A DNA stretch of 64,000 nucleotides from Plumapathes pennacea (Eukaryota > Cnidaria > Anthozoa > Antipatharia > Myriopathidae): assembly GCA_964036295.1 (NCBI GenBank), contig OZ038463.1:31449295-31513294 (forward strand). Direction: 5' to 3'. A program made the translations under genes and the position numbers. The notes beneath the pieces were generated by a model, which saw only the letters and a list, made by a program, of their open reading frames with translations, was not told the origin of the DNA and searched no databases. Below, piece by piece: positions 14,001 through 23,237 of this stretch. The first letter of the stretch is position 1. Every line of letters begins with the position of its first letter.

Positions 14001-14738
14001 GTACATGTTTAGCAACGTGATCATAGGATACAAATATAATTCTACACACCACTAAGTTTATCACAATGCAAGGATGTTTTAATATGATATAATGAATTGG
14101 CTTATGGTAGCTTTTAGGCCGAAATTAAAATTTAGCTATTAGATTATTAGTAGCCAAAAAGATGTAAACAATATTTTTTAAAAATTAATATTCTAGACTA
14201 CAAGCAGTTGAATTTGTCTCATCCAGCAGGTCGCACACAGCTTTCTTATATGGTCTCATACTACCCTGAAAACGAGACATACGTGGATAAGGTTGCTTCA
14301 ATTGTCAACTGGTTCAGAGAGACGGAGGGCCTCGACATGATTATGGACAAGATGGTCACTACAGAGATTTGCTCCAAGGGACCCGAGAGGTGGGCAGAGT
14401 CTCAGATCGAAAAGGCTAACAAAGTGTTGGTTTTCTTAAGCCCTGGTTATAACAACATCCTTCGTGCACACAATGATGAAGCGTGGCAAAAATCATCAGA
14501 TCTGGAGAAACGACTTTGGTACGAAATGCAGCTCCTTAAATCCACATACTGCAGTACGCGGTCGGCCGCCAAGATTGTTTGTGTTCAGCATACTGACCAT
14601 AAACTAAATATCAAGGAGCTCCCTCCATGGGCAGGAGTGATTTATAACTGGCCAACAGATAAGGACAAAATCGTAATGCATTTAAATGGCACAGTAGAAA
14701 TTGCACCAGCGGAGGTTACAGTGACGGTAAAAGCTTAG
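1949..14738 (+). CDS. IL-17 receptor-like SEFIR receptor, gene 1 (5' incomplete)
   Basis: Multi-exon single-pass receptor. Exons: 1949-2080, 2693-2778, 3209-3265, 3984-4047, 4535-4579, 6906-6959, 12946-13062, 13894-13935, 14197-14738. The exons join in compatible phases (entering phase 1, then 1,0,0,1,1,1,1,1) and give 1139 nt, about 379 residues after an unseen signal-peptide exon. The product has a small extracellular part (cysteines in ECPK, NCRLVPK and TCTSS; sequons NVT, NLT, NMT), one membrane helix and a C-terminal SEFIR domain. SEFIR is the cytoplasmic module by which IL-17 receptors recruit Act1/CIKS-type adaptors (family knowledge). The ligand is unknown. Every exon has a paralogous counterpart in gene 2. 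Additional exons in the 6 kb intron before 12946 are possible. The structure is read by eye from splice signals and homology between the two copies. Confidence 0.85.
2095..2420. repeat. MITE-like repeat with aacgcaac / gttgcg words
   Basis: Intronic repeat containing cgaacgcaac, acaacatcgc and gggcaatgttgc, words also found at 36420-36570, 36895-37030, 39050-39180 and 39540-39740. It is a degenerate member of that family. The minus-strand ORF over it is not supported as a gene. Confidence 0.5.
2693..2778 (+). CDS. Gene 1 ectodomain exon (IRW...CRLVPK)
   Basis: Acceptor cttccag, donor AAAG|gtacgc, phase 1 to 0, 28 complete codons. The core Y-M-I-R-W and the end CRLVPK match gene 2 exon 46683-46765, which reads Y-I-I-R-W...CRLVPK. 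The pattern looks like a fibronectin-III-type strand pair, as in IL-17 receptor ectodomains. Confidence 0.88.
3209..3265 (+). CDS. Gene 1 ectodomain exon with GC donor
   Basis: Acceptor gttcacag, 19 codons (NLTHLVVENMTN...), phase 0 to 0. It matches gene 2 exon 50582-50647 (NQTTLIIANVTF...). The donor is GC rather than GT: CAAG|gcaagt, the strong consensus expected for a GC-AG intron. Two N-glycosylation sequons (NLT, NMT) are present. Confidence 0.82.
3746..3765. repeat. Poly-C run (20 C)
   Basis: Uninterrupted C tract in intron 3 of gene 1. Similar C or G runs sit at 7052-7078, 24962-24983, 41348-41366, 42961-42977 and 51760-51787, so long G:C homopolymers are a recurring feature of this locus. 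Confidence 0.9.
3984..4047 (+). CDS. Gene 1 ectodomain exon (VDIYPLP...)
   Basis: Acceptor gttttaag, donor GACG|gtaagt, phase 0 to 1. It begins VDIYPLP, against VDTYPLP in gene 2 exon 51360-51420. Confidence 0.88.
4535..4579 (+). CDS. Gene 1 juxtamembrane exon (TCTSST)
   Basis: Acceptor cccacag, donor ACAG|gtaaat, phase 1 to 1, 15 residues with one cysteine. The counterpart in gene 2 is 52009-52041 (NCTYA). Confidence 0.75.
4602..5336. repeat. Inverted-repeat element, TTAAAGGGGCA ends
   Basis: The left end aaaggggcaatgtcatgag pairs with ctcatgacactgccccttt at the right end. Internal inverted segments also pair (4745-4845 with 5165-5275). It is the same family as the compact hairpin at 60055-60297, whose TTAA flanks are intact. 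The right TTAA is lost here (TTTC). A TTAA target suggests mobilisation by a piggyBac-type transposase (inference). Confidence 0.8.
5357..6830. repeat. Hairpin-rich repeat cluster (tacggctgtat family)
   Basis: 5357-5496 is a long hairpin centred near 5423. The phrase ttattatacaactccctt at 5501 returns inverted at 6452-6474, and tacggctgtat recurs at 5380, 5460, 6387 and 6715. These are MITE pieces in one intron of gene 1. ORFs of up to 130 codons across it are explained by the repeats. Confidence 0.65.
6906..6959 (+). CDS. Gene 1 Ser/Thr-rich stalk exon
   Basis: Acceptor tttatag, donor GATG|gtgaga, phase 1 to 1, 18 residues rich in Ser and Thr (VSSTSNTPTS). It is likely an O-glycosylated stalk. 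Gene 2 has two such exons (53757-53822 and 54101-54157). Confidence 0.72.
7052..7078. repeat. Poly-G run (27 G)
   Basis: Intronic homopolymer, likely a length-variable site. Confidence 0.9.
7255..7830 (-). repeat. Repeat A, copy 1
   Basis: About 575 bp that recurs with high identity at 11503-12085 (one 6-base indel near 7620 / 11870). The minus strand gives a broken coding-like frame (GRIHGQIICHRKRAFVHGT) in both copies, with the same in-frame stops. It is probably a transposon-derived segment rather than an active gene. Confidence 0.75.
7860..9760. repeat. Diverged relative of the 18913-20677 element
   Basis: The start (gattggttgatattatcatgtg...gatgacgt) parallels gattggttcatattatcacgtg in the copy at 39926. 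A later segment (gattttggcttgc... aaatagccgtacacaaatg near 9175-9235) parallels 40190-40240. Several ORFs of 60-134 codons occur, but no family motif was recognised and no splice structure fits. It may be an older, longer family member. Confidence 0.45.
9972..10307. mobile_element. MITE with gtccacactacgccgg ends
   Basis: The left end cgtccacactacgccggat and right end atccggcgtagtgtggacg form terminal inverted repeats of about 40 bp, and the interior is also partly palindromic. The ends resemble hAT-type non-autonomous elements. The target duplication is unclear. Confidence 0.75.
10826..11500. repeat. Repeat B, copy 1
   Basis: About 670 bp, repeated at 12088-12760. Both copies begin aaatttaaaatccaactt, contain an A-rich stretch and a cttgaggg-type conserved 3' half, and end cgctttgcagattggtg. 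Together with repeat A copy 2 between them they form B-A-B with a period of about 1260 bp. Confidence 0.8.
11503..12085 (-). repeat. Repeat A, copy 2
   Basis: Second copy of the 7255-7830 segment, lying exactly between the two B copies. See that entry for its coding-like content. Confidence 0.75.
12088..12760. repeat. Repeat B, copy 2
   Basis: Second copy of repeat B, ending in a GT-rich microsatellite (12755-12795) about 150 bp before the transmembrane exon of gene 1. Confidence 0.8.
12946..13062 (+). CDS. Gene 1 transmembrane exon
   Basis: Acceptor gttttag, donor AAAG|gtaaga, phase 1 to 1, 39 residues. It starts DNHPIKK, then has a hydrophobic run of about 22 residues (VIIWCAAAIGLVIVTLFIF) and a basic stop-transfer YKRR. 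Paralogous to gene 2 exon 56794-56922 (DNHKVGNEG...). Confidence 0.9.
13092..13690. repeat. Transposon remnant with repeated tacggac words
   Basis: The words cggacac, tacggac and ggaaccc recur in both orientations. The right part (gtgtccgtattatgcgggttcc) resembles Tc1/pogo-type element ends. No intact ORF is present. Confidence 0.4.
13814..13835. repeat. (CA)n microsatellite
   Basis: Eleven CA units, about 60 bp before the linker exon of gene 1. Confidence 0.9.
13894..13935 (+). CDS. Gene 1 cytoplasmic linker exon
   Basis: Acceptor ctattag, donor CAAG|gtaaaa, phase 1 to 1, encoding DEEPVHEAIHLLPQ. It resembles the gene 2 linker GEEAAAESIPLQTI (60403-60447). Confidence 0.78.
14197..14738 (+). 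CDS. Gene 1 terminal exon: SEFIR domain
   Basis: Acceptor tattctag, stop TAG at 14736-14738, 180 codons. SEFIR hallmarks: box 1 MVSYYPENE...VASIVNWF, central GLDMIMDKM, then KGPERWAE, and box 2 KVLVFLSPGYNN. The usual tryptophan-acidic pair after GLD-x-x-x-D in vertebrate receptors (DxWE) is absent; KMV stands there. The domain mediates homotypic SEFIR-SEFIR contact with adaptor proteins (family knowledge). About 80% of residues look identical or similar to the gene 2 domain. Confidence 0.93.
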
Positions 14739-14740
14739 AA

Positions 14741-14862
14741 GACCGGGCTTGGTCGGTCTGTATAGAGAAAAACTGTGCTATCGGCATTGATACGGACCGA
14801 GGCAACAACTATTTGAGCACAATATTTTATTTCCTCTATTACGGACCTCCTGCCCAGTAAAT
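14741..14862. mobile_element. MITE with accgggctt...acggacctcc ends
   Basis: A diverged copy of the palindromic MITE at 23104-23237 (shared acggacctcc and cagtaaat / cggtaaat end). It starts three bases after the gene 1 stop codon, so the 3' UTR of gene 1 must run through it. Confidence 0.65.
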
Positions 14863-16906
14863 GACCTATATTTCTCGAAGGTGGAAAAGGTTTCTTGGGA
14901 TGTGTTTGCCGGGTATTTGTGTCGCACAATCATGTCCCTTGTGTGATCGATGTGTCTTTCGGAGTCAGATTTTTGAGATGTGGAAAACGAGTGGGCCAAG
15001 AAAATGAAATTTCAACTTACTCAGTGTTTCGCGCGTCAAAAAACTATTTTGAGCCACTTTAATAACATGCATACAATAATTTCTGCATTATGATTGGCTT
15101 AGCGCACGTCAATTTATCCTAATCAGTGCAAAAATGTGGAATTAGCAGTGCAGAAATGTGAAATTAAGAGTGCTGAAATTTGAAATTAAGAGCAAGTGTC
15201 TGTAAGAATCAAAGAATGAGCGGCCAAAGTCAAAAAATCGAAATCGCTCATACTTTGGTCAGTTGTAGGCACTAGTAAGTAAGAAAACGTGATGTACTTA
15301 GTTTGTCCAGATTTCACCTCCTTTGGGAGAAAATTTGCAAAACGTAATTCGGCCGATTCTCAGGGGAAACAACGATTTTCGAAGGTCAAGAAAATCACTC
15401 TCGTTCTCACAAACAAATGTACCAAGGGCTTTGTACTGGCTGTTTATTTGTTAAATAGGTCTTTAGCTTTCTTCTGAGACGATTGTTCAATGAATACCAT
15501 TATCTGTGAACTATTGGTAAATTAATAACGGAGGTCATATTTCAGTCACATTTCATTGTCATAATTTATGTCTAAAATGAAGCGGGTTTTCACCATGCGC
15601 GGGGATTTCAAATACTATGAAATTTTGGTTATGGTTAGTTTGAATGTTGATCTTTTAAACTATCGACTTTCTTTTTTGGGGTCTGTGAGCGTTTCTTCTA
15701 AAAACGTCAGCAAAATTGCTCGATTTCATGCAAATGACGTTTGTCTCGCCCACAAGTCGGTTATCGCGTGGATTGAAAAACACAAATATATTTCTTTTAA
15801 GTACTTTCTATCAAAACTGTGACACCTCTGGTAACTCTGTCTTTCGTTGTTGATAAAAAAAACTGATCTAATATCAGTTGTTTGCATGTAAACAAATGTT
15901 AAACATTTGCATATATATCGCGAAAAGCGTCTCACTTTAGCAAGGCGAAACGTCGTCCTTTAGAATGATATGTAGGTGAATAAGCGTTTGATTAAGTAAT
16001 AATAAACTGATACTTTAACTTTTGGATAATTTAGCGGGCACTGCTGTAAATGCCTCCGCCTTTCAATCCACACTTTCGTGACACATTACAAGTTCAGACC
16101 GCGGTCACGCACGGGACTGTTCACTCCGGCAACAAAGAAACAATCGGAAAAATAGTCGGCACCTTACCCTTACAATAAAATTACGGTCTTCTAGAATGAT
16201 GGCAATAATGAGTAACTGTGATACGTATGACAAATCAGTCATACCAGTGGTGCCTTAGAATATTTCGTAACAGGTCGGGGGCCGCTATTCTTGCCAGATT
16301 GATCATATTAAGCTAATTTGAAATTGATAAGCCATTGATAAAGTAACGTTGTTCCTTTACCTTCTGGGTAATTTAGGGGGCACTGCTGTACTAAATACAC
16401 CCGCCGTTTTAGAATTCGTGACTCGTTAGATTTGTAGATTGCGGTCAAGCACGAGAGTACTGTTCATTTAACGTGAATGACGTTTCTCTCGCTCAAAAAT
16501 CGGTTATCCCGTGGATTGAAAAACACAAATGTATTTCTTTTAGGTACTTTCTTTCAATACTGTGACACTTCTGGAAACTCTGTCTTTAGATATTGATAAA
16601 AACAACGCGATCTAACATAAATTTTCCGCATGTAAACAAACGCTAAACATTTGCATATTTACCGCGATCAGTAGTCCACTTATTCAAGTAATGCAAAACG
16701 TCGTCCTTCAGAGTGATTTGTTGCTGAACACTTGCAATTCATCGACGAAGTAATAAACAAAAACTTTACCTTTTGGGTAATTTAGCGAGCACCGCTGTAA
16801 ATAAATACCCTCGTCTTAAAAACTCTGTAAAGAATGCATTACTTAGTTTCCTAGATCGCGATCACGTACGGGACTGTTTATTCCATCATATCAGTGTGGC
16901 AAAAAT

Positions 16907-17510
16907 TTTTTTTTTTTTTTCTGAAAAAAAAAAAAAAGTCTCCTGCATACCCTCAAAACAAATTTTAGTCTTGCAGAGTGATGGAGGAATAGTGATGTGA
17001 ATTAGACAAATTAGCTAATTTCTCGATTTTCTGACGGTATTTTTCCAAACTATAAATTTCACCCCACAAGATGCAGAGTTCTGTAATAAATTAGCCGTCA
17101 AAGCAGCGACAACGAGTTTCAAACCTTTGTACTACCTCTTTCTGTACCATCTTGGAGTCAAAGTAGAGCCTTTATGCGCATCCCCTCACCCCCACACAAT
17201 CCCAAACACGGCCAAAACAAGTTTTGAATGGATTTCTCATAGTCAAGTTTTGGCAAATGACGTTCTGACTCCTGGTTAAAGTCGCTCATTAAACTTACCA
17301 TTCTTGAAAAGGAACAACTATGGTGTCCTTTTCACGTGCAGAGGAAGTGAGTTTGGGGTAGCATATTAGCATGCAGGTGATAATTAAACAATGTACAAAA
17401 TAATGAAATGGGAAACGGATATGGAAAAGAGAAGAAACTGAGACAAGTTCCCTGACAAAAATGGTTTGCTAAGTTTGCAAAGTGTTTGCGAAGTGTTATC
17501 CGCAAAAAAA

Positions 17511-17542
<32 letters not shown>

Positions 17543-17680
17543 CAAAAACAAAAAAACAAAAAGAGAGAGAGAGAGAGTAGAGAAAGAAGGAAGGAAGGAA
17601 AGAAAGAAAGAAAGAAAAAAAACAGCAATACCAAGCGAAATAACCGCGAACCGAGGAAAACGGCGTCAGCGGTCCTGAGT
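16907..17680. repeat. Low-complexity A/AG-rich stretch
   Basis: Poly-T and poly-A runs at 16907-16937, then (A)nC, (GA)n and (GAAA)n tracts at 17500-17622. The Lys/Arg-rich and Phe/Leu-rich ORFs here are artefacts of simple sequence. Confidence 0.8.
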
Positions 17681-18912
17681 TAAATGAACAGTACTTCCCG
17701 TGCGTGACCTCAATCTAAGAAACTAACAGTCACTTATTCAGTGCCTCCTAAATTACCCGAAAAATAAAGGAATAATGTTAGTTTATCGATGGGTTATCAG
17801 TTTCAAATTATCTTGATATGATCAATCTGGCAAGAATAGACTCCCGAGCTGTTACGAAACATTCTAAGGCACCACTGGTATGACTGATTTGTCATACGTA
17901 TCGCAGTGTCTCGGAATTGCCATCATTCTAGAAGACCATAGTTTTGTTTTGAGGGTACGATGGCGACTATTTTTCCGATTGTTCCTTTGTCGCCGGAATG
18001 AACAGTCCCGTGCGTGACCGCGGTCTGAACTTGTAATGTGTCACGAAAGTGTGGATTGAAAGGCGGAGGCATTTACAGCAGTGCCCGCTAAATTATCCAA
18101 AAGTTAAAATATCGGTTTATTACTACTCAATAAAGCACTTATTCACCTACATATCATTCTAAAGGACGACGTTTCGCCTTGCTAAAGTGAGACGCTTTTC
18201 GCGATATATATGCAAATTTTTAACGTTTGTTTGCATGCAAACAACTGATATTAGATCAGTTTTTTTTTTTTTTTTCAACAACGAAAGACAGAGTTACCAG
18301 AGGTGTCACAGTTTTGATAGAAAGTACCTAAAAGAAATATATTTGTGTTTTTCAATCCACGCGATTTAACAAATTGACGTCAGTTTTTTATGTGTCTGTC
18401 CTCTTATTGATCATGAAACGCGTCATAACATTGTCAAAAAGTTGTGGATCCACGAGGCGCTTCGCCGACAATAACAAAACTCAAGCGACGACGCGGGGAA
18501 AACACGCAAGAAAACTGGATTTTGTTCGATTTGACCGAAATGTTGTCAACAACTTTTCCCGCTTTCTAATTGGTCGAGGTTGAAATTCAAGACATTTCAT
18601 TGGCCAAAAAGTGACAGTTTGACGTGAGCATTTTGCGCGTGCAAAATAAAATTTTGTCAAAGAAGTTGGAAAGAAATGAAACTAGACGCTTTTCTGCTGC
18701 GGTTTTCTCGACAATTTCAAGACAAAACTCAAGGAAATTCGCCTCTGAACACTTCTGGTTCTCTACTTCAAATGCCGAATGTCGCTTTTGCAAGAACTGA
18801 GGTAGACCCGTCGATAGTTTAAAAGATCAACATTCAAACTAACCACAACCAAAATTTCATAGTATTTGAAATCCCCGCGCATGGTGAAAACCCGCTTCAT
18901 ATTAGACATAAA

Positions 18913-20677
18913 CTAGACTGGCCTTGCCAGTGAGCTCGCGGCGTGAGTTGGGTCGAGACCAGAATATAAAATGGAAAGTAGGGGACAAGAGCGGAACTCC
19001 CAAGAGAGACTTCCAATTTCTCACCATAAAAATATCACACAGTATAGAGAACTTGGCTTTTGACACCTTGCTCTTTTGACACCTTGATTAAACTAAAAAT
19101 TATTATTACAACACTCATACACTTCTTAAAGGTTGAGCGACCCTGCATCTTGAGAATGCGTGACATATCTTTTTATGCACAATCGATTATGACAGTTTGA
19201 CCTTGACTCATATTTCTAATCAGAGGCCACGATTAATCCAGCCTTCGCTTCACTACTTATGTGTTTTCTTTTGTTAACTCAATACGTTTCTTCTATCAGG
19301 CTTTCGAGTATTCGTGCTCTGTAACAAATATAAAATTGACAGCGAGGAATGTCACACGAGAGATGTTTACAATATTATTGCGCTTTTGTTCACAGTGTGT
19401 TCAGTCCATTTGTGACTGCAAACTCCATCCTCAGAATTATTTCGGTGTATTTTTCATTTCTGGTATTTAATGAACATTGCGAAACAAAGACTACATAATC
19501 GAATGAAAGAAACACTTCAACAGGCAATGTACGATACGCAGAAGAATTTTATGAGGCAACAGATGTCATGTACAGAGTAAAGCATAAAGCGTCATTGTTT
19601 TACGGCTAAAGGTCACCGTAGCTTTGGTTTCTGTTTTCGCCCTGTTATCTTCCCAAAAGTATTTCGTGTCGCCACAGAAAGTTTCGTCGGGACTTAATAC
19701 TTATCGGCGACAGAGATATTTGCAATACCCCAGAAGTACCATCAAACATTTGTTTACCGCTATTCTCAAAGCTTGTGCGGTGAACGCGAGCCAAAATCTT
19801 TTCCTAAAATCCAGTTTATCCGTGCATATTCCAGAGCCAAATGGCGTTGAATTTGAATGGGATGCAGTTTACTTTTTCGCTTCACTACTTATGTGTTTTC
19901 TTTTATTAACTCAATACGTTTCTTTCTATCAGGCTTTCGAGTATTCGTGCTCTGTAACAAATATAAAATTGACAGCGAGGAATGTCACACAAGAGATGTT
20001 TACAATATTATTGCGCTTTTGTTCACAGTGTGTTCAGTCCATTTGTGACTGCAAACTCAATCCTCAGAATTATTTCGGTGTATTTTTCATTTCTGGTATT
20101 CACTGACCATTGCGAAACAAAGGCTACATGATCGAATGAAAGAAACACTTCAACAGGCAATGTACGATACGCAGAAGAATTTTATGAAGCAACAGATGTC
20201 ATGTACAGAATAAAGCATAAAGCGTCATTGTTTTACGGCTAAAGCTCACCGTAGTTTTGGTTTCTGTTTTCGCCCTGTTATCTTCCCAAAAGTATTTCGT
20301 GTCGCCACAGAAAGTTTCGTCGGGACTAAATATTTATCGGCAACAGCGGTGCCATCAAATATTTGTTTACGGCTATTCTCAAAGCTTCCGCGGTGAACGC
20401 GAGCCAAAATCGTTCCCGAAAATCCAGTTTATCCGTGCCTATTCCACAGAGTCAAATGGTGTTGAGTTTGGATGGGATGCAGTTAACTTTTACACACAAG
20501 TAACGAGCAATTCACTGGCCACATCTCGAGTTGTTTAGCGAAGTCAATTACGTCATCGCCTAGCACGTGATAATATGAACCAATCACCGTGTGCTGATTC
20601 TCGACCCACAAAAAGGAAAAAAAAATTAATAAAAATTCCCATTTTTAAGCTCTCGTGGGTCCCAGGCCCCCGCGAGC
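18913..20677 (-). mobile_element. Helitron-like non-autonomous element, copy 1
   Basis: 1765 bp, inserted in the right arm of the palindrome. The other copy is 39926-41042 in the opposite orientation (1117 bp). Reading the minus strand, it starts gctcgcggg and ends with a perfect hairpin ACTGGC-AAG-GCCAGT followed by CTAG, the arrangement of Helitron 3' ends (hairpin then CTRR). Comparison with the uninterrupted left arm (cataatttatg at 15560) shows insertion with at most a TT duplication. This copy has an internal tandem duplication of about 640 bp (19210-19620 and 19875-20255) absent from copy 2, which explains the size difference. Confidence 0.65.
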
Positions 20678-21244
20678 AATTATGACAATGAAATGTGACT
20701 GAAATATGACCTCCGTTATTAATTTACCAACAGTTCACAGATAATGGTATCATTGAACAATCGTCTCAGAAGAAAGCTAAAGACCTATTTAACAAATAAA
20801 CAACCAGTACAGAGCCCTTGGTACATTTGTTTGTGAGAACGAGAGTGATTTTCTTGACCTTCGAAAATCGTTGTTTCCCCTGAGAATCGGCCGAATTACG
20901 TTTTGCAAATTTTCTCCCAATTAAAGGAGGTGAAATCTGGACAAACTAAGTACATCACGTTTTCTTACTTACTAGTGCCTACAACTGACCAAAGTATGAG
21001 CGATTTCAATTTTTTGACTTTGGCCGCCGATTGCCACATTTCTTCGATTTTTACAGACATCAACTCTTAAAACTGTGACAGCTGGCGCGTGTGTTAAGTT
21101 GCAAAACCAAAGAAAACAGAAAGCATGTTTTCATTCCTCAGGACGATTCCGATTCTGTTTTCGAGAAAATAAAGCTCTTGAAAGACACTGTTGAATTGTA
21201 ACGAAATTGAAATAAGATTTCGCGACGTAAATTATTGCATGCAT

Positions 21245-21420
21245 GTTATTAACAAGTAATCACATGATTTCTCGTGCAATTTTGGAATAAATGAGCACTC
21301 GTAGTTTTTCAAAGACCCCAAATTGCACTCGCGCGGCGCTCGTGCAATTTTGTGGTCTTTGAAAATTTATTCGTGCTCATTTATTCCAAATTGCACTGGA
21401 AATCATGCGATTACCTATAC
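21245..21420. mobile_element. Hairpin MITE
   Basis: aataaatgagcac and its complement gtgctcatttatt, with gtgcaattt...aaattgcac pairs, fold almost end to end around about 21335. No coding content. Confidence 0.7.
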
Positions 21421-21466
21421 AAACTACTTTTGGAGAGGAAATATTCACGGATATTTTGTCCAAAGA

Positions 21467-22250
21467 TAATGGGTGGGTTCACACTAGAGCTAACGTATAC
21501 TCAAAGTGAGCACCACCCTCCTCTTGCACTCTTAATATGTACTTGCAAAATAAACGTTCACTCTCGTATTTAAGTATCCTAGTACTTGAGAGTAGTTTTG
21601 CTGTCAATCACCGATGTCAAGGCTGCTTAGCCTTCAGCGTGCAGACGGTTCTCGGTGAATCATGCGGCCAACGAACAGAATTGCGTGCCCGTTGCTTTGT
21701 CTCCTTTTTCTTTTCTTTTTTTTTTTTTTTTTTTTTTTTGAACCAGAGAGCATGGGCTATTCAGCAAGTGTATCTCTACATATTGAATAAAATTTTCCGC
21801 GTAAGGAACTGCCGAAGTTTCATGTTGTATTTCGCGTGAGTGTTTGAAACCAAATTTTCGCTTAACCGGCAGACATCGTCATACAATAAAACTGGGGAGT
21901 TTAAAAAGCAGCTGGACGGAAGAGGATGACTGCAACGCCGGTGAAACAATAAAACTCATCAAAGAAGACAAAAGGCGCACGTGATTATCTGAAATTGACA
22001 TGATCTCGGGGTTGTCGCGCTCTCGCGTGCGAGGTTCCTTTTCTACGATTGGTCAAGTGCAATCTATACTTAGCGTGATCTGCCCACACTTACGAGCGTA
22101 ATACGCTTCTTTTGAAATGCACGCGTTACCACAGTAACCAAATAGGATCCAAGTATGGTCGAGAATGCTCATATTTCTCGTTCACATTTAAAGTATGTTC
22201 AAAGTGCACTAAGACGTACTTTAAGCTCTAGTGTGAACCCACCCATTATC
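21467..22250. mobile_element. TIR element with gggttcacactag ends, nested
   Basis: Ends gggtgggttcacactagagct and its complement at 22230-22250. The element sits inside a copy of the 53220-type hairpin repeat, whose left half ends at 21466 and resumes at attatctgttcc. Another element with gggttcacactag ends is at 60787-61456. It contains a 20-base poly-T (21718-21739) and no recognisable transposase. Confidence 0.75.
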
Positions 22251-22640
22251 TGTTCCAAGAAGCGAACAGTTATCTGAGAGCGAAACTCGTTATTTTTCCA
22301 ATGTCAAAAGTAGTTTATTGTCTTTATTATTCTTCAAATATTTTCTCTCGCAGTGCTAACAAAGGCGTAGGGACTGTGAAGCTTTTAGGTGCTTTCTGGA
22401 ACTGCTTTTTCGACCAATGAATCGATGTCCTCCTTGGTAGTCATCTCGTAGTATTTTTTTGTGATTAAATGAATAAAACTGTGTTTGGATATAGTCAGTA
22501 AAGAGCGACAGTTCGCCAGGCGGGGGTTATTCGCTGATAGCATCCGCTCGTGAGCAGACGTTATTCGGTTATAAATATATTTAATATTTATGAGTCAGTC
22601 ACTAGGTTTTATTCATAGAAAAGCTGGTAATAAACGAACA
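22250..22640 (-). repeat. Transposon N-terminal coding remnant, copy 1
   Basis: On the minus strand (22440-22385) it reads MTTKEDIDSLVEKAVPEST followed by a stop. The same opening occurs at 46203 (MTTEEDINLLVEKAVPEST) and, minus strand, at about 53515. It is flanked by the palindrome cgtccgctcgtgagc... near 22540. Possibly the start of a tyrosine-recombinase (Crypton/DUF3504-like) or other transposase gene; this is not verified. Confidence 0.55.
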
Positions 22641-22742
22641 ACATAGATTTAGCTGGTTCACTAGGTTTTATTCTTGTCCCAGTGTTCTTTTTTTTTTTCC
22701 CAAAATAATTTGGCTAATCCAAGAAACAATTGATAAGGCGCG

Positions 22743-22868
22743 CGACTACTGCAAGATGCCGCCCACATGTCATCGGACCTTATGTCGTTCGACAACCGTT
22801 CAGAGCAAATTTTGAAAGCAAAACGCAGGGCCAAGTTGCAATGCTTAGTACCGTCCCTCACTTGAATA
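22743..22868 (+). other. Short unexplained coding-like stretch
   Basis: The frame QDAAHMSSDLMSF...KAKRRAKLQC is open for about 38 codons with a coding-like composition, then stops at 22866. There is no clear splice context and no recognised family. It could be an exon relic of a mobile element. Confidence 0.25.
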
Positions 22869-23103
22869 CTGGACAGTACTTCTACTGTACTCTTTGTCAT
22901 ACGATTACAGAAACTGGTAATAGCACACCGATTTCAAAGCTTAAGATAGACATTTTTTGAGCGGAATTCGAATTTCCTCGAATACATAAAAAGACATGAA
23001 CTGAGATCAAGACATTTAATCACAACAGATGCTTACATATACTGTGAGTGAGAAGTTACATTACCTAGAGCTGCTCACGTTCAGAAACAAAATAAAAATG
23101 TTA

Positions 23104-23237
23104 TTTACCGGGCTTTGTCAGTACGTATTGAGAACAACTGTGCCCTCGGGCTTGATACGGCTCTTGCCGCAGCGGCTTGGCCCGTAGCAAGCCCTCGGGC
23201 ACAGATTGTCCCAATACGGACCTCCCACCCGGTAAAT
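23104..23237. mobile_element. Palindromic MITE (tttaccgggc ends)
   Basis: TIR tttaccggg...cccggtaaat with an interior inverted pair (ctgtgccctcgggcttg / caagccctcgggcacag). A second, diverged copy abuts gene 1 at 14741. Confidence 0.8.

Larger units (their letters stand above)
15180..21075. repeat. Very large imperfect palindrome (long-TIR element)
   Basis: The left arm (about 15180-16420) matches the right arm (about 17700-18912 plus 20678-21075) in inverted orientation over more than 1.2 kb. Examples: gatgtacttagtttgtccag at 15290 is inverted at 20938-20957, and gtgcctta... at 16250 is inverted at 17860-17880. The left arm also contains a tandem sub-repeat (gggtaatttagcg.gcac.gctgt at about 16022, 16368 and 16773). 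The right arm is split by the element at 18913-20677. No transposase ORF was seen, so this is a non-autonomous long-TIR transposon or a recombination palindrome. Confidence 0.75.

Noticed and set aside
17332-17683. Lys/Arg-rich and Phe-rich ORFs
   Set aside because: Artefacts of A- and GA-rich simple sequence.
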